NCBI GenBank assembly: GCA_018725565.1
Contig: QLUR01000007.1
Coordinates: 26,800-90,799, forward strand
Direction of reading: 5' to 3'
From: Bacillota bacterium
GTDB lineage: Bacteria; Bacillota; Dethiobacteria; Dethiobacterales; Dethiobacteraceae
Length of the DNA stretch: 64,000 bases
How positions within the stretch are numbered: position 1 is the first letter of the stretch; each line of letters begins with the position of its first letter. The position numbers and the translations under genes were made by a program. The notes below the pieces were generated by a model that saw only the letters and a program-made list of their open reading frames with translations, was not told the origin of the DNA and did no database searches. Shown one piece after another: positions 32,313 to 40,800 of the stretch.

Positions 32313-33575
32313 ATGGGGCTGACTATAGCTGAAAAAATCCTGGCCCAACACGCCGGCCTGGACAGCGTCCGTCCCGGTGAGCTTGTTAATGTCCGAGTGG
32401 ACATGGTGCTGGGCAACGACATTACAGCGCCGCTGGCCATTCATGAATTTCGCAAAATCGGTTTAGATAAGGTTTTTGACCGTGACCGTATCGCCCTTGT
32501 CCCGGACCATTTCACTCCCAACAAGGATATTAAGTCAGCGGAGCAATGCAGGGAGCTCCGGGAGTTTGCCCGCGAGCAGCAAATTACGTATTATTTCGAA
32601 ATCGGCCGCATGGGCATTGAACATGTCCTGCTGCCTGAAATGGGTTTGGCTTTGCCGGGGGAAATCATCATCGGCGCCGACTCTCACACTTGCACCTACG
32701 GCGCTCTGGGCGCGCTGGCCACCGGCGTAGGCAGCACCGACATGGCGGCGGCGATGGCATTGGGAGAGGCCTGGTTCAAGGTGCCTGAGACGTTAAAGTT
32801 TATTTTTCAGGGTAAACTGCATCCCTGGGTCAGCGGCAAAGACCTGATTCTTTATGTAATCGGAAAAATCGGCGTTGACGGGGCCCTGGACCGCTCCATG
32901 GAATTTTGCGGCCCGGTCATAGAAGCGCTTTCTATTGACAGCCGGCTGGCTATGTGCAACATGGCCATTGAAGCGGGCGCCATGTGCGGAATGATCGCTC
33001 CTGATGATATTGCGCTTGCTTATGTGGCTTCCCGGGCCAAGCGGCCGTTTGCGCCGGTGTGGCCGGATGAGGATGCTGAGTATGAGAGAACGATTGTTTT
33101 TGATGCGGCGGCAATCGAGCCCCAGGTAGCTTTCCCGCACCTGCCGGAGAATACCAGGGGCATCAGCGAGGTGGGCGAGGTGCGCCTGGATCAGGTCGTG
33201 ATCGGCTCCTGCACCAACGGGCGGATGGAAGATTTGCGCCTGGCCGCCGGCCTGCTGCGCGGGAAAAAAGTACACCGCGACGTCAGGCTGATTATTATCC
33301 CGGGCTCGCAGCAAATTTACCGCCAGGCCATGCATGAAGGGCTGTTCGATATTTTTCTGGAAGCGGAAGCGGTAATCAGCACCCCGACGTGCGGGCCTTG
33401 CCTGGGCGGGCATATGGGCATTCTGGCTGACGGGGAGAGGGCACTGGCTACTACCAACCGCAATTTTGTCGGCAGGATGGGGCACCCCGGCAGTGAGGTC
33501 TATCTCTCCAACCCGGCCGTGGCTGCCGCCTCAGCGGTGACAGGAAAAATATCTGCGCCCTGGGAGGTGCTGTAG
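32313..33575 (+). CDS. leuC: 3-isopropylmalate dehydratase, large subunit
   Basis: 420 residues, the archaeal/HACN-like short form. Conserved [21 protein letters not shown] at about 123-143, FeS-cluster cysteines in [13 protein letters not shown] at about 298-310 and [13 protein letters not shown] at about 358-370. It isomerises 2- to 3-isopropylmalate with LeuD. Abuts leuD. leuA and leuB are not in this window. Confidence 0.94.
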   Translation: MGLTIAEKILAQHAGLDSVRPGELVNVRVDMVLGNDITAPLAIHEFRKIGLDKVFDRDRIALVPDHFTPNKDIKSAEQCRELREFAREQQITYYFEIGRMGIEHVLLPEMGLALPGEIIIGADSHTCTYGALGALATGVGSTDMAAAMALGEAWFKVPETLKFIFQGKLHPWVSGKDLILYVIGKIGVDGALDRSMEFCGPVIEALSIDSRLAMCNMAIEAGAMCGMIAPDDIALAYVASRAKRPFAPVWPDEDAEYERTIVFDAAAIEPQVAFPHLPENTRGISEVGEVRLDQVVIGSCTNGRMEDLRLAAGLLRGKKVHRDVRLIIIPGSQQIYRQAMHEGLFDIFLEAEAVISTPTCGPCLGGHMGILADGERALATTNRNFVGRMGHPGSEVYLSNPAVAAASAVTGKISAPWEVL

Positions 33576-34106
33576 GTGGAAGGGAATGTCCATAAATTCG
33601 GTGATAATGTCGATACAGACGTCATAATCCCCGCGCGTTACCTGAACACTTCTGACCCGGCTGAGCTGGCCCGGCATGTCATGGAGGATGCCGACCCCGC
33701 TTTTCTGCAAAAAGTCCGGCTGGGAGATTTAATCGTGGCGCAGAAAAACTTTGGTTGCGGCAGTTCGCGGGAACACGCCCCATTAGCAATCAAGGCCGCC
33801 GGTATTTCCGCGGTTATCGCGCACTCCTTTGCCCGCATCTTTTACCGCAACGCCATCAATATCGGGCTGCCAATCCTGGAATCGCCGGAAGCCGCGGAGA
33901 AAATCGCTCCCGGTGACCGGGTGCGCGTGGATTTGGCCGCCGGGCGCATTGACAACCTGACCAGCGGTGAACAGTACCAGGCAACGCCGTTCACGCCGTT
34001 TATGCAAGACCTGGTTGAAAAGGGCGGACTGATTCCGTATGTGCGGTGGCGCCTGCGCTCGGATGCCGGAAATCGAAAACCGGATACTGAAAATTCTGAC
34101 CGCTGA
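33576..34106 (+). CDS. leuD: 3-isopropylmalate dehydratase, small subunit
   Basis: 176 residues, GTG start directly after the leuC stop. [17 protein letters not shown] at about 6-22 and [18 protein letters not shown] at about 54-71 are diagnostic for the swivel domain. The last 15 residues ([14 protein letters not shown]) look unlike the family and may be a degenerate extension. Last gene of the T-box operon. Confidence 0.94.
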   Translation: MEGNVHKFGDNVDTDVIIPARYLNTSDPAELARHVMEDADPAFLQKVRLGDLIVAQKNFGCGSSREHAPLAIKAAGISAVIAHSFARIFYRNAINIGLPILESPEAAEKIAPGDRVRVDLAAGRIDNLTSGEQYQATPFTPFMQDLVEKGGLIPYVRWRLRSDAGNRKPDTENSDR

Positions 34107-34114
34107 CTTCAGGA

Positions 34115-34345
34115 CTATAGCTCTCCGGTCTCTCCCGAGGAAACATGAACTTCCGGTTCACCGGGGATAACCAGCAGGCACAGCAGGTACGCCAGCAGCC
34201 CGCCGAACCCCATGCCCAGGAAGATCGAGGCAATTACCCAGAACAGGCGGATAACGGTAGGGTCAATGTTGAAGTAGGCGGCAATTCCTGCGCAGACTCC
34301 GCCAAGCATGCGGTTCTTCCGGGAGCGATACAAACGCTTGGACAT
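34115..34345 (-). CDS. PspC domain protein
   Basis: 76 residues from the ATG at 34345, preceded by AAAGGAG; an in-frame upstream extension of 18 codons has no signal. PspC domain: KRLYRSRKNRMLGGVCAGIA at about 3-22, then YFNIDPTVIRLFWVIAS and a hydrophobic membrane segment ending LLVIPGEPE. PspC proteins are small stress-responsive membrane proteins. It is convergent with leuD and marks the left edge of the accessory island. Confidence 0.9.
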   Translation of the reverse strand: MSKRLYRSRKNRMLGGVCAGIAAYFNIDPTVIRLFWVIASIFLGMGFGGLLAYLLCLLVIPGEPEVHVSSGETGEL

Positions 34346-34520
34346 ATGCAGTCTCCTTTGCGGTGGTTTTACGGGTGTATTTCGCCCGGGCGAAGGCAAA
34401 TCCCTTTTCCCGAAAAATCCGCGCTCTCTTTACAAATAATCCCCAATTCTAGTACAATAACCATAGCGGCTCACAGATTAAATTCAAAAAATACTTTGAG
34501 GGATATGAGATATAAACAGT

Positions 34521-34527
34521 GTTAGCC
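34521..34527 (+). other. attC-like core GTTAGCC at the left edge of the island
   Basis: GTTAGCC matches the integron core-site pattern GTTRRRY in all but one position and lies 32 bp before the first island gene. A 7-base match is weak on its own; it is listed because similar elements recur at 38229 and after gajB. Confidence 0.25.
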
Positions 34528-34558
34528 TGCGCGACACGAATTTGAGGATGGGATTCGA

Positions 34559-34876
34559 ATGGCAACAAGGAGTAACGTGGTGAGAAAGTGCAAAGCGGCT
34601 CTTGAAAGCCATTATGGTCCTCAGTTCAAGGGGCTGATTCTGTATGGGTCTGTAGCGCGCAACCAAGCTGACTCGGCGAGTGACATTGATTTGCTAGTTC
34701 TGCTAAGCAAACCCTTCGATTATTTTTCAGAACTTCGTCAAGTTATAGAGGTGCTGTATCCTATTCAGTTAGAATCAGAGCAGCTCATTTCTGCCAAGCC
34801 TGTTCCACCCGATGAATTTGAACGCGGAAGTATTCAACTGTATCGAAACGCCAAACGGGAAGGGATGCGGGTGTGA
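34559..34876 (+). CDS. mntA: MntA-like minimal nucleotidyltransferase antitoxin (partner lost)
   Basis: 105 residues. The MNT motif GSVARNQADSASDIDLLVL at about 29-47 contains GSxAR and DxD, the metal and nucleotide-binding residues of the DNA polymerase beta fold. In MNT/HEPN (type VII) toxin-antitoxin pairs this protein AMPylates and so neutralises the HEPN RNase HepT. The hepT start overlaps its stop as expected, but hepT is truncated after about 20 genuine residues, so this antitoxin is now an orphan. Confidence 0.85.
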   Translation: MATRSNVVRKCKAALESHYGPQFKGLILYGSVARNQADSASDIDLLVLLSKPFDYFSELRQVIEVLYPIQLESEQLISAKPVPPDEFERGSIQLYRNAKREGMRV

Positions 34877-34983
34877 CGCGAGAACACGAGCAGGAAATTG
34901 CCGCCAACCTGGAACGAGCCGAGCAGTCTATCAACAGGAGGAGCGTCGTAATTGCTTTGTGGCCATCACACGCGCCCAGGTGA
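34873..34983 (+). pseudogene. hepT fragment, truncated at the direct-repeat junction
   Basis: GTG start overlapping the mntA stop. The first 20 codons read TREHEQEIAANLERAEQSI after the start, the usual N-terminal helix of HepT. At 34935 the sequence switches into the 410-bp repeat copied from the end of gajB, read in another frame, and stops at 34983. The catalytic RX4-6H motif of HEPN is missing, so no RNase activity can remain. Confidence 0.8.
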
Positions 34984-35344
34984 GCCTGACACTCACATTC
35001 TTTTTGCAAGTATTTGGATGGTCAAAGCAGCCTTCACGTTTCTTAGCTGAGATGGGAATTGAGATATGACCGCGTCCGACACGCATGGCGCATAACAATC
35101 GGTTGCAGTGGACGATCCGTTGAGCGTCCAGTTGCTGATGTTGAGCTTAGGGGCTCCAGTAGAGGTTCAAGCGGGGTTTGGTAAGGATGTTTCGAGTGGG
35201 GGTGAGGACTGTTTCATCACAAAGTCCTATGAGTACAGCGGGTTGCGAATCAGGGAGATACGTGATACCGGCCGCGCCGGCGGCGAGGCTGCCAGCTAAA
35301 AACAGCATACAGCGGACGGCGCTGCGCGCCGCCGCTGATGCTGA
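34935..35344 (+). repeat. 410-bp direct repeat, copy 1 (carries 3' end of gajB)
   Basis: Matches 42592-43002 with about seven differences and one single-base indel. It includes the last 45 codons of gajB (in copy 1 without its body), an AT-poor spacer and the palindrome at 35303-35343. The left boundary falls within hepT, the right boundary 24 bp before the ApeA-like gene. Confidence 0.97.
35303..35343. repeat. GC-rich palindrome, attC-like, copy 1
   Basis: CAGCAT pairs with ATGCTG outside, and AGCGG-A-CGGCGC pairs with GCGCCG-CCGCT around a TGC loop: a 41-base near-perfect hairpin. The interruption by unpaired bases resembles folded integron attC sites. Confidence 0.7.
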
Positions 35345-35368
35345 GCAATTGGTCGGCAGTACGAAGCC

Positions 35369-36619
35369 ATGAATACTGTTGCCCTAACCTCGGAGGTTGG
35401 GTCTGCTCTGGCAAAGTTGACAAGCAGGCTACCCGCAGCCGCGAAAGCCGACGAGGTTCATTTTGAACTTCGCGAGGCGATGTTGGAGCGCGAACTCTCG
35501 CAAGATATTCAAACGCTGCTTTCAGCGCAGCACGAATTCGCTACCCCGAGGCTGATCAGCGCACTGTCCGGAGCAACCGGGTTTCAGCCATATTTCGTCG
35601 CCCCAATGCTGCTCCGCGAAGCACGACGCCGGCAATCGCCCGAAGCGGCGGTCGCATGGCTGCAAAAGGTGTTAAGCACTGAGCGGGCGGAGGGCATCGC
35701 GATTGAGACGTTTTGGGGTTTCACCCCCACAGTGTCTGAGGCGTTCCACGACGATGTTCAGCTGGTGCCGTTCACTTCGCTGCCTCCGTCAAGGCAAAAG
35801 GAAGCGCTTCTGGAGCTACGTCTCGACCCTTGGCCCGGCAGGCTGGCGACACCACCGTTCGCTTGCCAAGCGCCACCCGCCGCGCTAGTTCGGCCGGCAA
35901 TCATCCAGCCCTTTTTTAGAACCATTGTCGACGATTCCCTGTCACCTCCTGATAACGGTGCCGCCTACGCTGCCTATAATGAATTATTTGGCGACGCCCG
36001 CCTTTGCTTGGCCACAAGCGGGCCGGCGGCAATTGTGCCAGGACCTGCCTGGTTTCAGTACACCGATCCCGATCTCGAGTTGGCCCAGCTGGGGCAGGAT
36101 ATGTACTTGACCCACCAAGAAATCACGCCCCTCACGATCCAGGATTTTGGTCAGGTTGATCCTGCTCGGGCAGCCACATTGCTCCGCCTGCTTGTCGGAC
36201 TCAATGATAAATGGAAAAACAGGGCGCGTACTGCAATGCAGAGACTGGGGCTGGCTTGCTTGCGGCGCGGGCCTGCCGACAGGGCCCTGGAATTGGCAAT
36301 TGCGCTGGAAAGCTTGCTGGTCGACTCTCCGGGTGAGCACACATTCAAGATTGCTCTTCGCGCTGCGTTGCTCACATCAACCGAGCTAGAGTCGCGCAGA
36401 CGACACCGAGCAATCATCGAAGCGATGTACCAGATCCGGAGTTCGCTGATGCACAGCGGACATTCCAGCGACACATGCAAAGTGCGAGCCTACGGAAACC
36501 GTCAAACTACCGAGATTGTGTCTGAGGCGTTGAAAATAACGGCAATGGTAATTCAGGGAATAGTCGGCCTGGGCGTGCATCCTGACTGGTGTTCTTTAGA
36601 ACTGTCCAACTTGGTGTAA
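35369..36619 (+). CDS. ApeA-like HEPN domain protein
   Basis: 416 residues. The C-terminal third fits Apea-like HEPN domains: RALELAIALESLLVDSPGEH at about 306-325, then ALRAALLTSTELESRRRH and the RX4H RNase motif in YQIRSSLMHSG (Arg about 357, His about 362). The N-terminal 280 residues are not recognised. HEPN proteins of this kind are RNases in defence systems such as ApeA. The start follows the repeat junction by 24 bp with no strong ribosome binding site. Intact reading frame; function as antiphage factor is inference. Confidence 0.65.
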   Translation: MNTVALTSEVGSALAKLTSRLPAAAKADEVHFELREAMLERELSQDIQTLLSAQHEFATPRLISALSGATGFQPYFVAPMLLREARRRQSPEAAVAWLQKVLSTERAEGIAIETFWGFTPTVSEAFHDDVQLVPFTSLPPSRQKEALLELRLDPWPGRLATPPFACQAPPAALVRPAIIQPFFRTIVDDSLSPPDNGAAYAAYNELFGDARLCLATSGPAAIVPGPAWFQYTDPDLELAQLGQDMYLTHQEITPLTIQDFGQVDPARAATLLRLLVGLNDKWKNRARTAMQRLGLACLRRGPADRALELAIALESLLVDSPGEHTFKIALRAALLTSTELESRRRHRAIIEAMYQIRSSLMHSGHSSDTCKVRAYGNRQTTEIVSEALKITAMVIQGIVGLGVHPDWCSLELSNLV

Positions 36620-36651
36620 AATTACGGTTTTGTGTAGTAAACGGAAGAGGA

Positions 36652-36731
36652 GAGATAGTGCATGAGCCTGCCTAACCTGTTCTGGAAAAGCCCGGAGGGT
36701 ACGAAGAGTCTTTTGGAAACGCCCTTCAAAA
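36652..36731 (+). repeat. 80-bp repeat, copy 1 (5' end of a broken nuclease-like gene)
   Basis: About 90% identical to 38937-39016. Both copies encode LPNLFWKSP followed by GTKS, the start of the gene at 36662. Confidence 0.9.
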
Positions 36732-37039
36732 CGGAGTAAGAAGTAGACTCATCCATTATTCCGCAGATTTTGCAGTATGCCTTCTGGGCAGAAAGCAACC
36801 CCGATTCCGTGAAATCATTGTGGTTGGAATGCAACAACAAGCCTGAGGCGTTATCCATAAGTTGGAACCCGTTTGTCGTAAGTATCCTCGTCATCGCTCC
36901 ACGAATCCTCTGATTAACTCTGAATATTGTGGAGAAGATCAACTATACGGTGGACCTTGTGGAAGTCAACTGCCGGATTGAAGGATCGAACACCATCTTT
37001 CTCGTTACGAAGCTTGAACCAGCTGAGCTTGGATGTTAG
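36662..37039 (+). pseudogene. Broken PD-(D/E)XK-like nuclease gene with internal deletion and two stops
   Basis: One reading frame of 125 codons with TAA at codon 26 and TGA at codon 84. The first part reads MSLPNLFWKSPEGTKSLLET, then, after the TAA, SIIPQILQYAFWAESNP and SLWLECNNKPEALSI, then after the TGA LNIVEKINYTVDLVEVN and FLVTKLEP. These segments look like the ends of a family of nuclease-like proteins whose middle, with the D...ExK core, is absent; that is recall, not proof. No frameshift is needed. The fragment ends in front of the gene at 37066. Confidence 0.6.
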
Positions 37040-37065
37040 CCCACTTCAAGGAGGGTATACGAACG

Positions 37066-38172
37066 ATGATTGACGCGTTCACGAAAGCGCCCGTTGTTCA
37101 AGACTGGCAGTGGGATCTCGCTGCGCGCATCCGCCGTGGGGTAGAACAGACGTACGGCTCCCTGCCGGACGAGGTGAAGTGCGTGGAGGCGATCGTGCAG
37201 GCCATTAACTCAATGCCGTCGCCGTCCGTTGGTGTGACGCTCAGTAAGCGATTGTCCTTGACGCTAGAGGTGGAGGCGGCTTTCCTGCACGGTTCCAAGT
37301 CCCAGGTCCGGTTTCAAGTCGGTGGGACCGAATACCAGCGGGAGCTCGCTGACCTCCTCGTGCTGGGTGCATATGTCCACGATGGGCGGCTCGCGTTTCA
37401 GAGGGCGTGTCTGATTCAAGCCAAGCGGTCAGGCCAGAGCACGGGCCAGGCTGCAGCCCGGTATGTGGTCGATCTAGGGCAGCTTGTACTGTTGGCGAGC
37501 TTTCCCGAGTTCATCGGCGTTGCGGGTGTCTTCAAAGGGCTCAAGGTCCATCTCCGGAATCGCTCGGGCATGCTGGGTGCCTACGGCCTACTCTCGCCTC
37601 CGGGGGAAATTATCATTGTGAGTGCACGGGTGCTCAACCAAGTACTGGGCGGCCGGAGGTCCTTGGCTGCAAAGGAACTTGTTCCCGCCATCCTCAGCGA
37701 AAGCGCAGCCTCGCGGAGCTCCATGCGCTCCTCCGATGATTGCTGGTGGTTCGACCCCAACCACTGCCCCTCCTGTCACGAGCTGGCGATGCATGGGTTT
37801 CCACACCACTGGCGACGACATCACAAGTTGTACGGAGCAACCGGTCTTGGTGGAGTAGCTCAAGCTCCTGTTGAAAGTGTCTTGACGTGCATTGGTCTTG
37901 ATGAGTTCGTTCAGTGTTGGACGGGGCTACGCCTTGGCGAGGTATGGCACGCTGGCGTTGCCCTGCGCTCAGATCGTATCCTCCGGGCAGCTCTGCACGC
38001 AGCGGTCCGGCGCGTTGGCAACGCCACGGGGAAACTCGCTGAAACTGTGCGCGTTGTCGAGCATGCGGGCGGCAATGACAACATCCGAATCGATAACGAC
38101 AACACAATGTTGGACGGCGGCGGATTTGGAATAGTCTCCGTCATCGTCCGGCTGAGAGACGGTCAGGTGTAA
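37066..38172 (+). CDS. Unrecognised protein with nuclease-like QAK motif and Cys/His cluster
   Basis: 368 residues from ATG 37066, preceded by AAGGAGGG at 37048; the frame is open 11 codons further. Not recognised as a whole. Around residues 95-120 the text ELADLLVLGAYVHDGRLAF then LIQAKRSG has the spacing of a PD-(D/E)XK core (D, then Q-x-K in place of E-x-K). Around 225-252 there is CWWFDPNHCPSCHE followed by HGFPHHWRRHH, a likely zinc-binding cluster. The neighbours are defence genes and fragments. A restriction-type or RNA-processing nuclease is one possible reading. Confidence 0.5.
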   Translation: MIDAFTKAPVVQDWQWDLAARIRRGVEQTYGSLPDEVKCVEAIVQAINSMPSPSVGVTLSKRLSLTLEVEAAFLHGSKSQVRFQVGGTEYQRELADLLVLGAYVHDGRLAFQRACLIQAKRSGQSTGQAAARYVVDLGQLVLLASFPEFIGVAGVFKGLKVHLRNRSGMLGAYGLLSPPGEIIIVSARVLNQVLGGRRSLAAKELVPAILSESAASRSSMRSSDDCWWFDPNHCPSCHELAMHGFPHHWRRHHKLYGATGLGGVAQAPVESVLTCIGLDEFVQCWTGLRLGEVWHAGVALRSDRILRAALHAAVRRVGNATGKLAETVRVVEHAGGNDNIRIDNDNTMLDGGGFGIVSVIVRLRDGQV

Positions 38173-38188
38173 GATGAGAGAAACGACA

Positions 38189-38235
38189 TAATAACGGTAT
38201 GCAGTGGACAGCGCCGCTGCCGCTGAGCATTAGCC
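38189..38235 (+). repeat. attC-like palindromic element between genes
   Basis: ATAACGG at the left and ATTAGCC at the right flank nested stems: GGTATGC with GCATTAGCC and CAGCG with CGCTG. It shares GCAGYGGAC and CCGCTGA with the palindromes at 35303 and 42961. It lies exactly between one stop codon and the next start. Confidence 0.5.
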
Positions 38236-38253
38236 AAACAGGGGGGAAACTTG

Positions 38254-38859
38254 ATGAACGCCCATATGGATGAAGCGTGTGAGCGAGCGCGTGAGCACTA
38301 CCACGTTGCGAAGCTGTCCCTATTCAATGTCCGCTTGCTGAGCGCTCTGCAGCAAGATAAAAGCAAAGGGATCAATGCGGTTGTCACTCGTGAGGCGAGT
38401 GCCAACGGATTTAGTGACGTTCGTCCATCATTGTTACATCAAGGCACCTTTTTGCAATTCGCCTACATGTGTTTCGTGTGGCTTTGGGAGTCCGCGAAGC
38501 AGGCCGGCTTGGAGTCTAAGCTACTCGAAGAGTTCCCCGCGAAAGCTGAACGCTATGGTGTTAAATTGCCCTCGACCGAACAGATCAATGGTGAACGCCG
38601 GCTCCGTGATTGAGCAGATGTCCTCAGATTGCTACGCAATGCGCTTAGTCATGGAAAAGTAATCATAACTGAGAACATGTTTTTATTTTCCGATCAGAAC
38701 AACTATGGCAAGACACCAGAGCTCGCATCAACCACACTTAGTTTGTCGTGGGAGCAACTCGGCATAATCTCTGAATCTTGTATTCACGCACTTACTCAGG
38801 CACTTTGGCCGCAAACCAGCAAACAAGTATTGCCAAACGAAATCCTACCAAGACATTGA
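38254..38859 (+). pseudogene. HEPN-type protein interrupted by an in-frame TGA
   Basis: 201 codons in one frame from ATG 38254 (after GGGGGGAAAC) to the stop at 38859, interrupted only by TGA at 38611-38613. Downstream of the TGA the text ADVLRLLRNALSHGKVIIT contains RNALSH, an RX4H HEPN RNase motif, and the rest continues smoothly (LSLSWEQLGIIS). The first 119 residues (ACERAREHYHVAKLSLFNV and so on) are helical. The simplest reading is a recent nonsense mutation; readthrough cannot be excluded. No selenocysteine context is seen. Confidence 0.65.
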
Positions 38860-38936
38860 AGAGTGCCGGCGCGAGAGCGTCAGTCTTCAGCTGTGGATCT
38901 ATTTAGAGCCTCGCGCAACCTACCCTGTAACGAGAA

Positions 38937-39016
38937 GAGATAGTGCCTGAGTCTGCCTAACCTGTTCTGGAAAAGCCCGGATGGCACGAAGAGTTTTTTG
39001 GCAACGCCCTTCAAAA
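38937..39016 (+). repeat. 80-bp repeat, copy 2 (orphan 5' shard)
   Basis: About 90% identical to 36652-36731. It encodes LSLPNLFWKSPDGTKSFLAT and a few more codons, then stops at 39042. Only the first 25 codons of the nuclease-like gene are present. Confidence 0.9.
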
Positions 39017-39067
39017 TTATGGAAAATGTGGGCAATAAATGACGAGTCTTAGAGGGGAAGTGAGTCC

Positions 39068-40795
39068 GTGAAACTAATAGAGATCAAGATTGACAATTTC
39101 CGCGGCATCCGCTCGCTACAACTGCCCCTTGAAGACGGATTGACAGTGCTAATCGGCGAGAATAATACCGGCAAGTCAACCGTGCTGGATGCCATGCGGC
39201 TGGTGCTGACACGCGGTTTCAGCGTCCGGCGCAGCAGCCAGTTCACCGAGTACGACTTCCATCTGAAGGGCGCGGACGCCACGCCACAATCAGCCGAACC
39301 AATCTTTATAAGCCTGCATTTCGCTGAGAAACAGGAGAACGAATGGCCCGACGCGGTTATTCAACAGATGGAACCTGCTTGTCAGGTGGATTCAATCGGT
39401 CTCTATCACCTCCGGTTGCGGGCGGAAGGAACTTACAAACAAGATTCTGGATCGATTGAAACCAAATGGGCCTTTCTCAATGCAAGTGGGGTGGAAATAG
39501 CACTCAAGAACACGACGCCGCTCAATCTGATTTCCCGGTTTGCGCCGATCTTCTTCCTTTCGGCGCTACGCGACGCTTCACAGGAATTTGGCCAGCGCGG
39601 TCAGTTCTGGAGCGGGTTCCTGAAATCCATCCAGCTCCCTGACGATCAGCGCCAACGTATCGAGGAAATGCTACGGGAAGTCAACACATCTGTTCTCGGC
39701 GCGAACGCCGGACTCACAGAAGTCACGAAAAAGATCGCCGACGTCGGGCGGCTTGTTCCGCTTGATTCGGCTGATCCCGTGGCGCTGGAGTCGATTCCGA
39801 CCCGTGTATTCGATATGGCCGGGAAAATCCAGGTACACCTCAAGTCGAGCCAAGGCGCGAAGCTACCCTTGCAGCGTCATGGTGAAGGAACCCAGAGCCT
39901 AGCAGTGCTGATGCTCTTTCAGGCCTTTGCCGCCGTCAACCTAGCCGAGGCCTACGCCCCGGAATCCACGCCCATTCTGGCATTGGAAGAACCCGAGGCG
40001 CATCTTCACCCTGCAGCGATCCGTTCCCTTGGATCGTTTCTAGAAAAGATGGCCGGGCAGATTCTCGTGTCGAGCCATTCCGGCGATCTGGTTTCGCGGG
40101 TTCGGATCATGGCGCTGCGCAGATTGTATAAACACAATGGGGAAACGAAAGTCGGCTGGGTTGAGGGTAGCGCCTTTACGGACCGGGAGCTGCAGGCCAT
40201 CGACTACAGCATACGTTTCGCCAGGGGACATTATTTGTTTTCCCGTTGCTGGCTGCTGGTGGAGGGCGAATCGGATTTCCACCTCATGCCGTTGCTTTTT
40301 GAATTGATGGGTCATTCGCAGGATCAAGTCAGCTTCTCCGTTCTGGAAATAAGCCAGGTCATCGACAAAGGCGAACCGCTTATAAAATTCGCCAAAGCAC
40401 TGGGCATTCAGTGGTTTCTGATGGCGGACGGTGACCAAGCGGGAAACGATTATGTGAACCGTGCGAGAAACCACCTTGCAACAGTCGAAAGCCTTGCGGA
40501 TCGTGCTCGGGCATTAACCCATGCCGATATCGAACATGAGTTCTGGTATAATGGTTATGACGAATTTATCAAAAACATTGTGACGAATACACGTAAGATC
40601 GAAATCGAAAACGAGGCTGCGGGCGACAACGTAAAAAAAGCGAAACTGCTGATCAAAGCAGCCATCCAGCATGCGGGCGGGAAACCGGCTTTCGCCCTAA
40701 CATTAGTGAATGAGGTCCGACAACGTGGAGAGAACTCCATCCCCCAGACAATCCGGGATATCATCGCCCGTGTTGTTCAACAGGCCGGAGGTTGA
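39068..40795 (+). CDS. gajA: Gabija protein GajA-like, OLD-family ATPase/nuclease
   Basis: 575 residues, GTG start after AGGGGAAG. N-terminal ABC-type ATPase: Walker A GENNTGKST at about 30-38, and LALEEPEAHLHPAA at about 305-318 (Walker B plus D-loop), then HSGDLV. C-terminal Toprim domain: LLVEGESDFHLMPL at about 396-409 with the catalytic Glu and LMADGDQAGNDY at about 453-464 with the DxD pair. This is a class 2 OLD nuclease, the kind paired with a UvrD-like helicase. GajA nicks DNA when nucleotides are depleted during phage infection. Both catalytic regions look intact. Confidence 0.88.
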   Translation: MKLIEIKIDNFRGIRSLQLPLEDGLTVLIGENNTGKSTVLDAMRLVLTRGFSVRRSSQFTEYDFHLKGADATPQSAEPIFISLHFAEKQENEWPDAVIQQMEPACQVDSIGLYHLRLRAEGTYKQDSGSIETKWAFLNASGVEIALKNTTPLNLISRFAPIFFLSALRDASQEFGQRGQFWSGFLKSIQLPDDQRQRIEEMLREVNTSVLGANAGLTEVTKKIADVGRLVPLDSADPVALESIPTRVFDMAGKIQVHLKSSQGAKLPLQRHGEGTQSLAVLMLFQAFAAVNLAEAYAPESTPILALEEPEAHLHPAAIRSLGSFLEKMAGQILVSSHSGDLVSRVRIMALRRLYKHNGETKVGWVEGSAFTDRELQAIDYSIRFARGHYLFSRCWLLVEGESDFHLMPLLFELMGHSQDQVSFSVLEISQVIDKGEPLIKFAKALGIQWFLMADGDQAGNDYVNRARNHLATVESLADRARALTHADIEHEFWYNGYDEFIKNIVTNTRKIEIENEAAGDNVKKAKLLIKAAIQHAGGKPAFALTLVNEVRQRGENSIPQTIRDIIARVVQQAGG

Positions 40796-40800
40796 AAAAA

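Noticed and set aside
35108..35299. 63-codon open frame in repeat copy 1
   Set aside because: The one-base indel breaks it in copy 2, no family is recognisable, and it has no ribosome binding site. It may still be the remnant of a cassette gene.
36622..36942. 106-codon minus-strand open frame
   Set aside because: The plus strand carries the recognisable broken gene (SLWLECNNKP and others) over the same bases.
38611..38613. TGA as selenocysteine codon
   Set aside because: No hairpin resembling a bacterial SECIS directly after it, and neighbouring genes also carry nonsense mutations.
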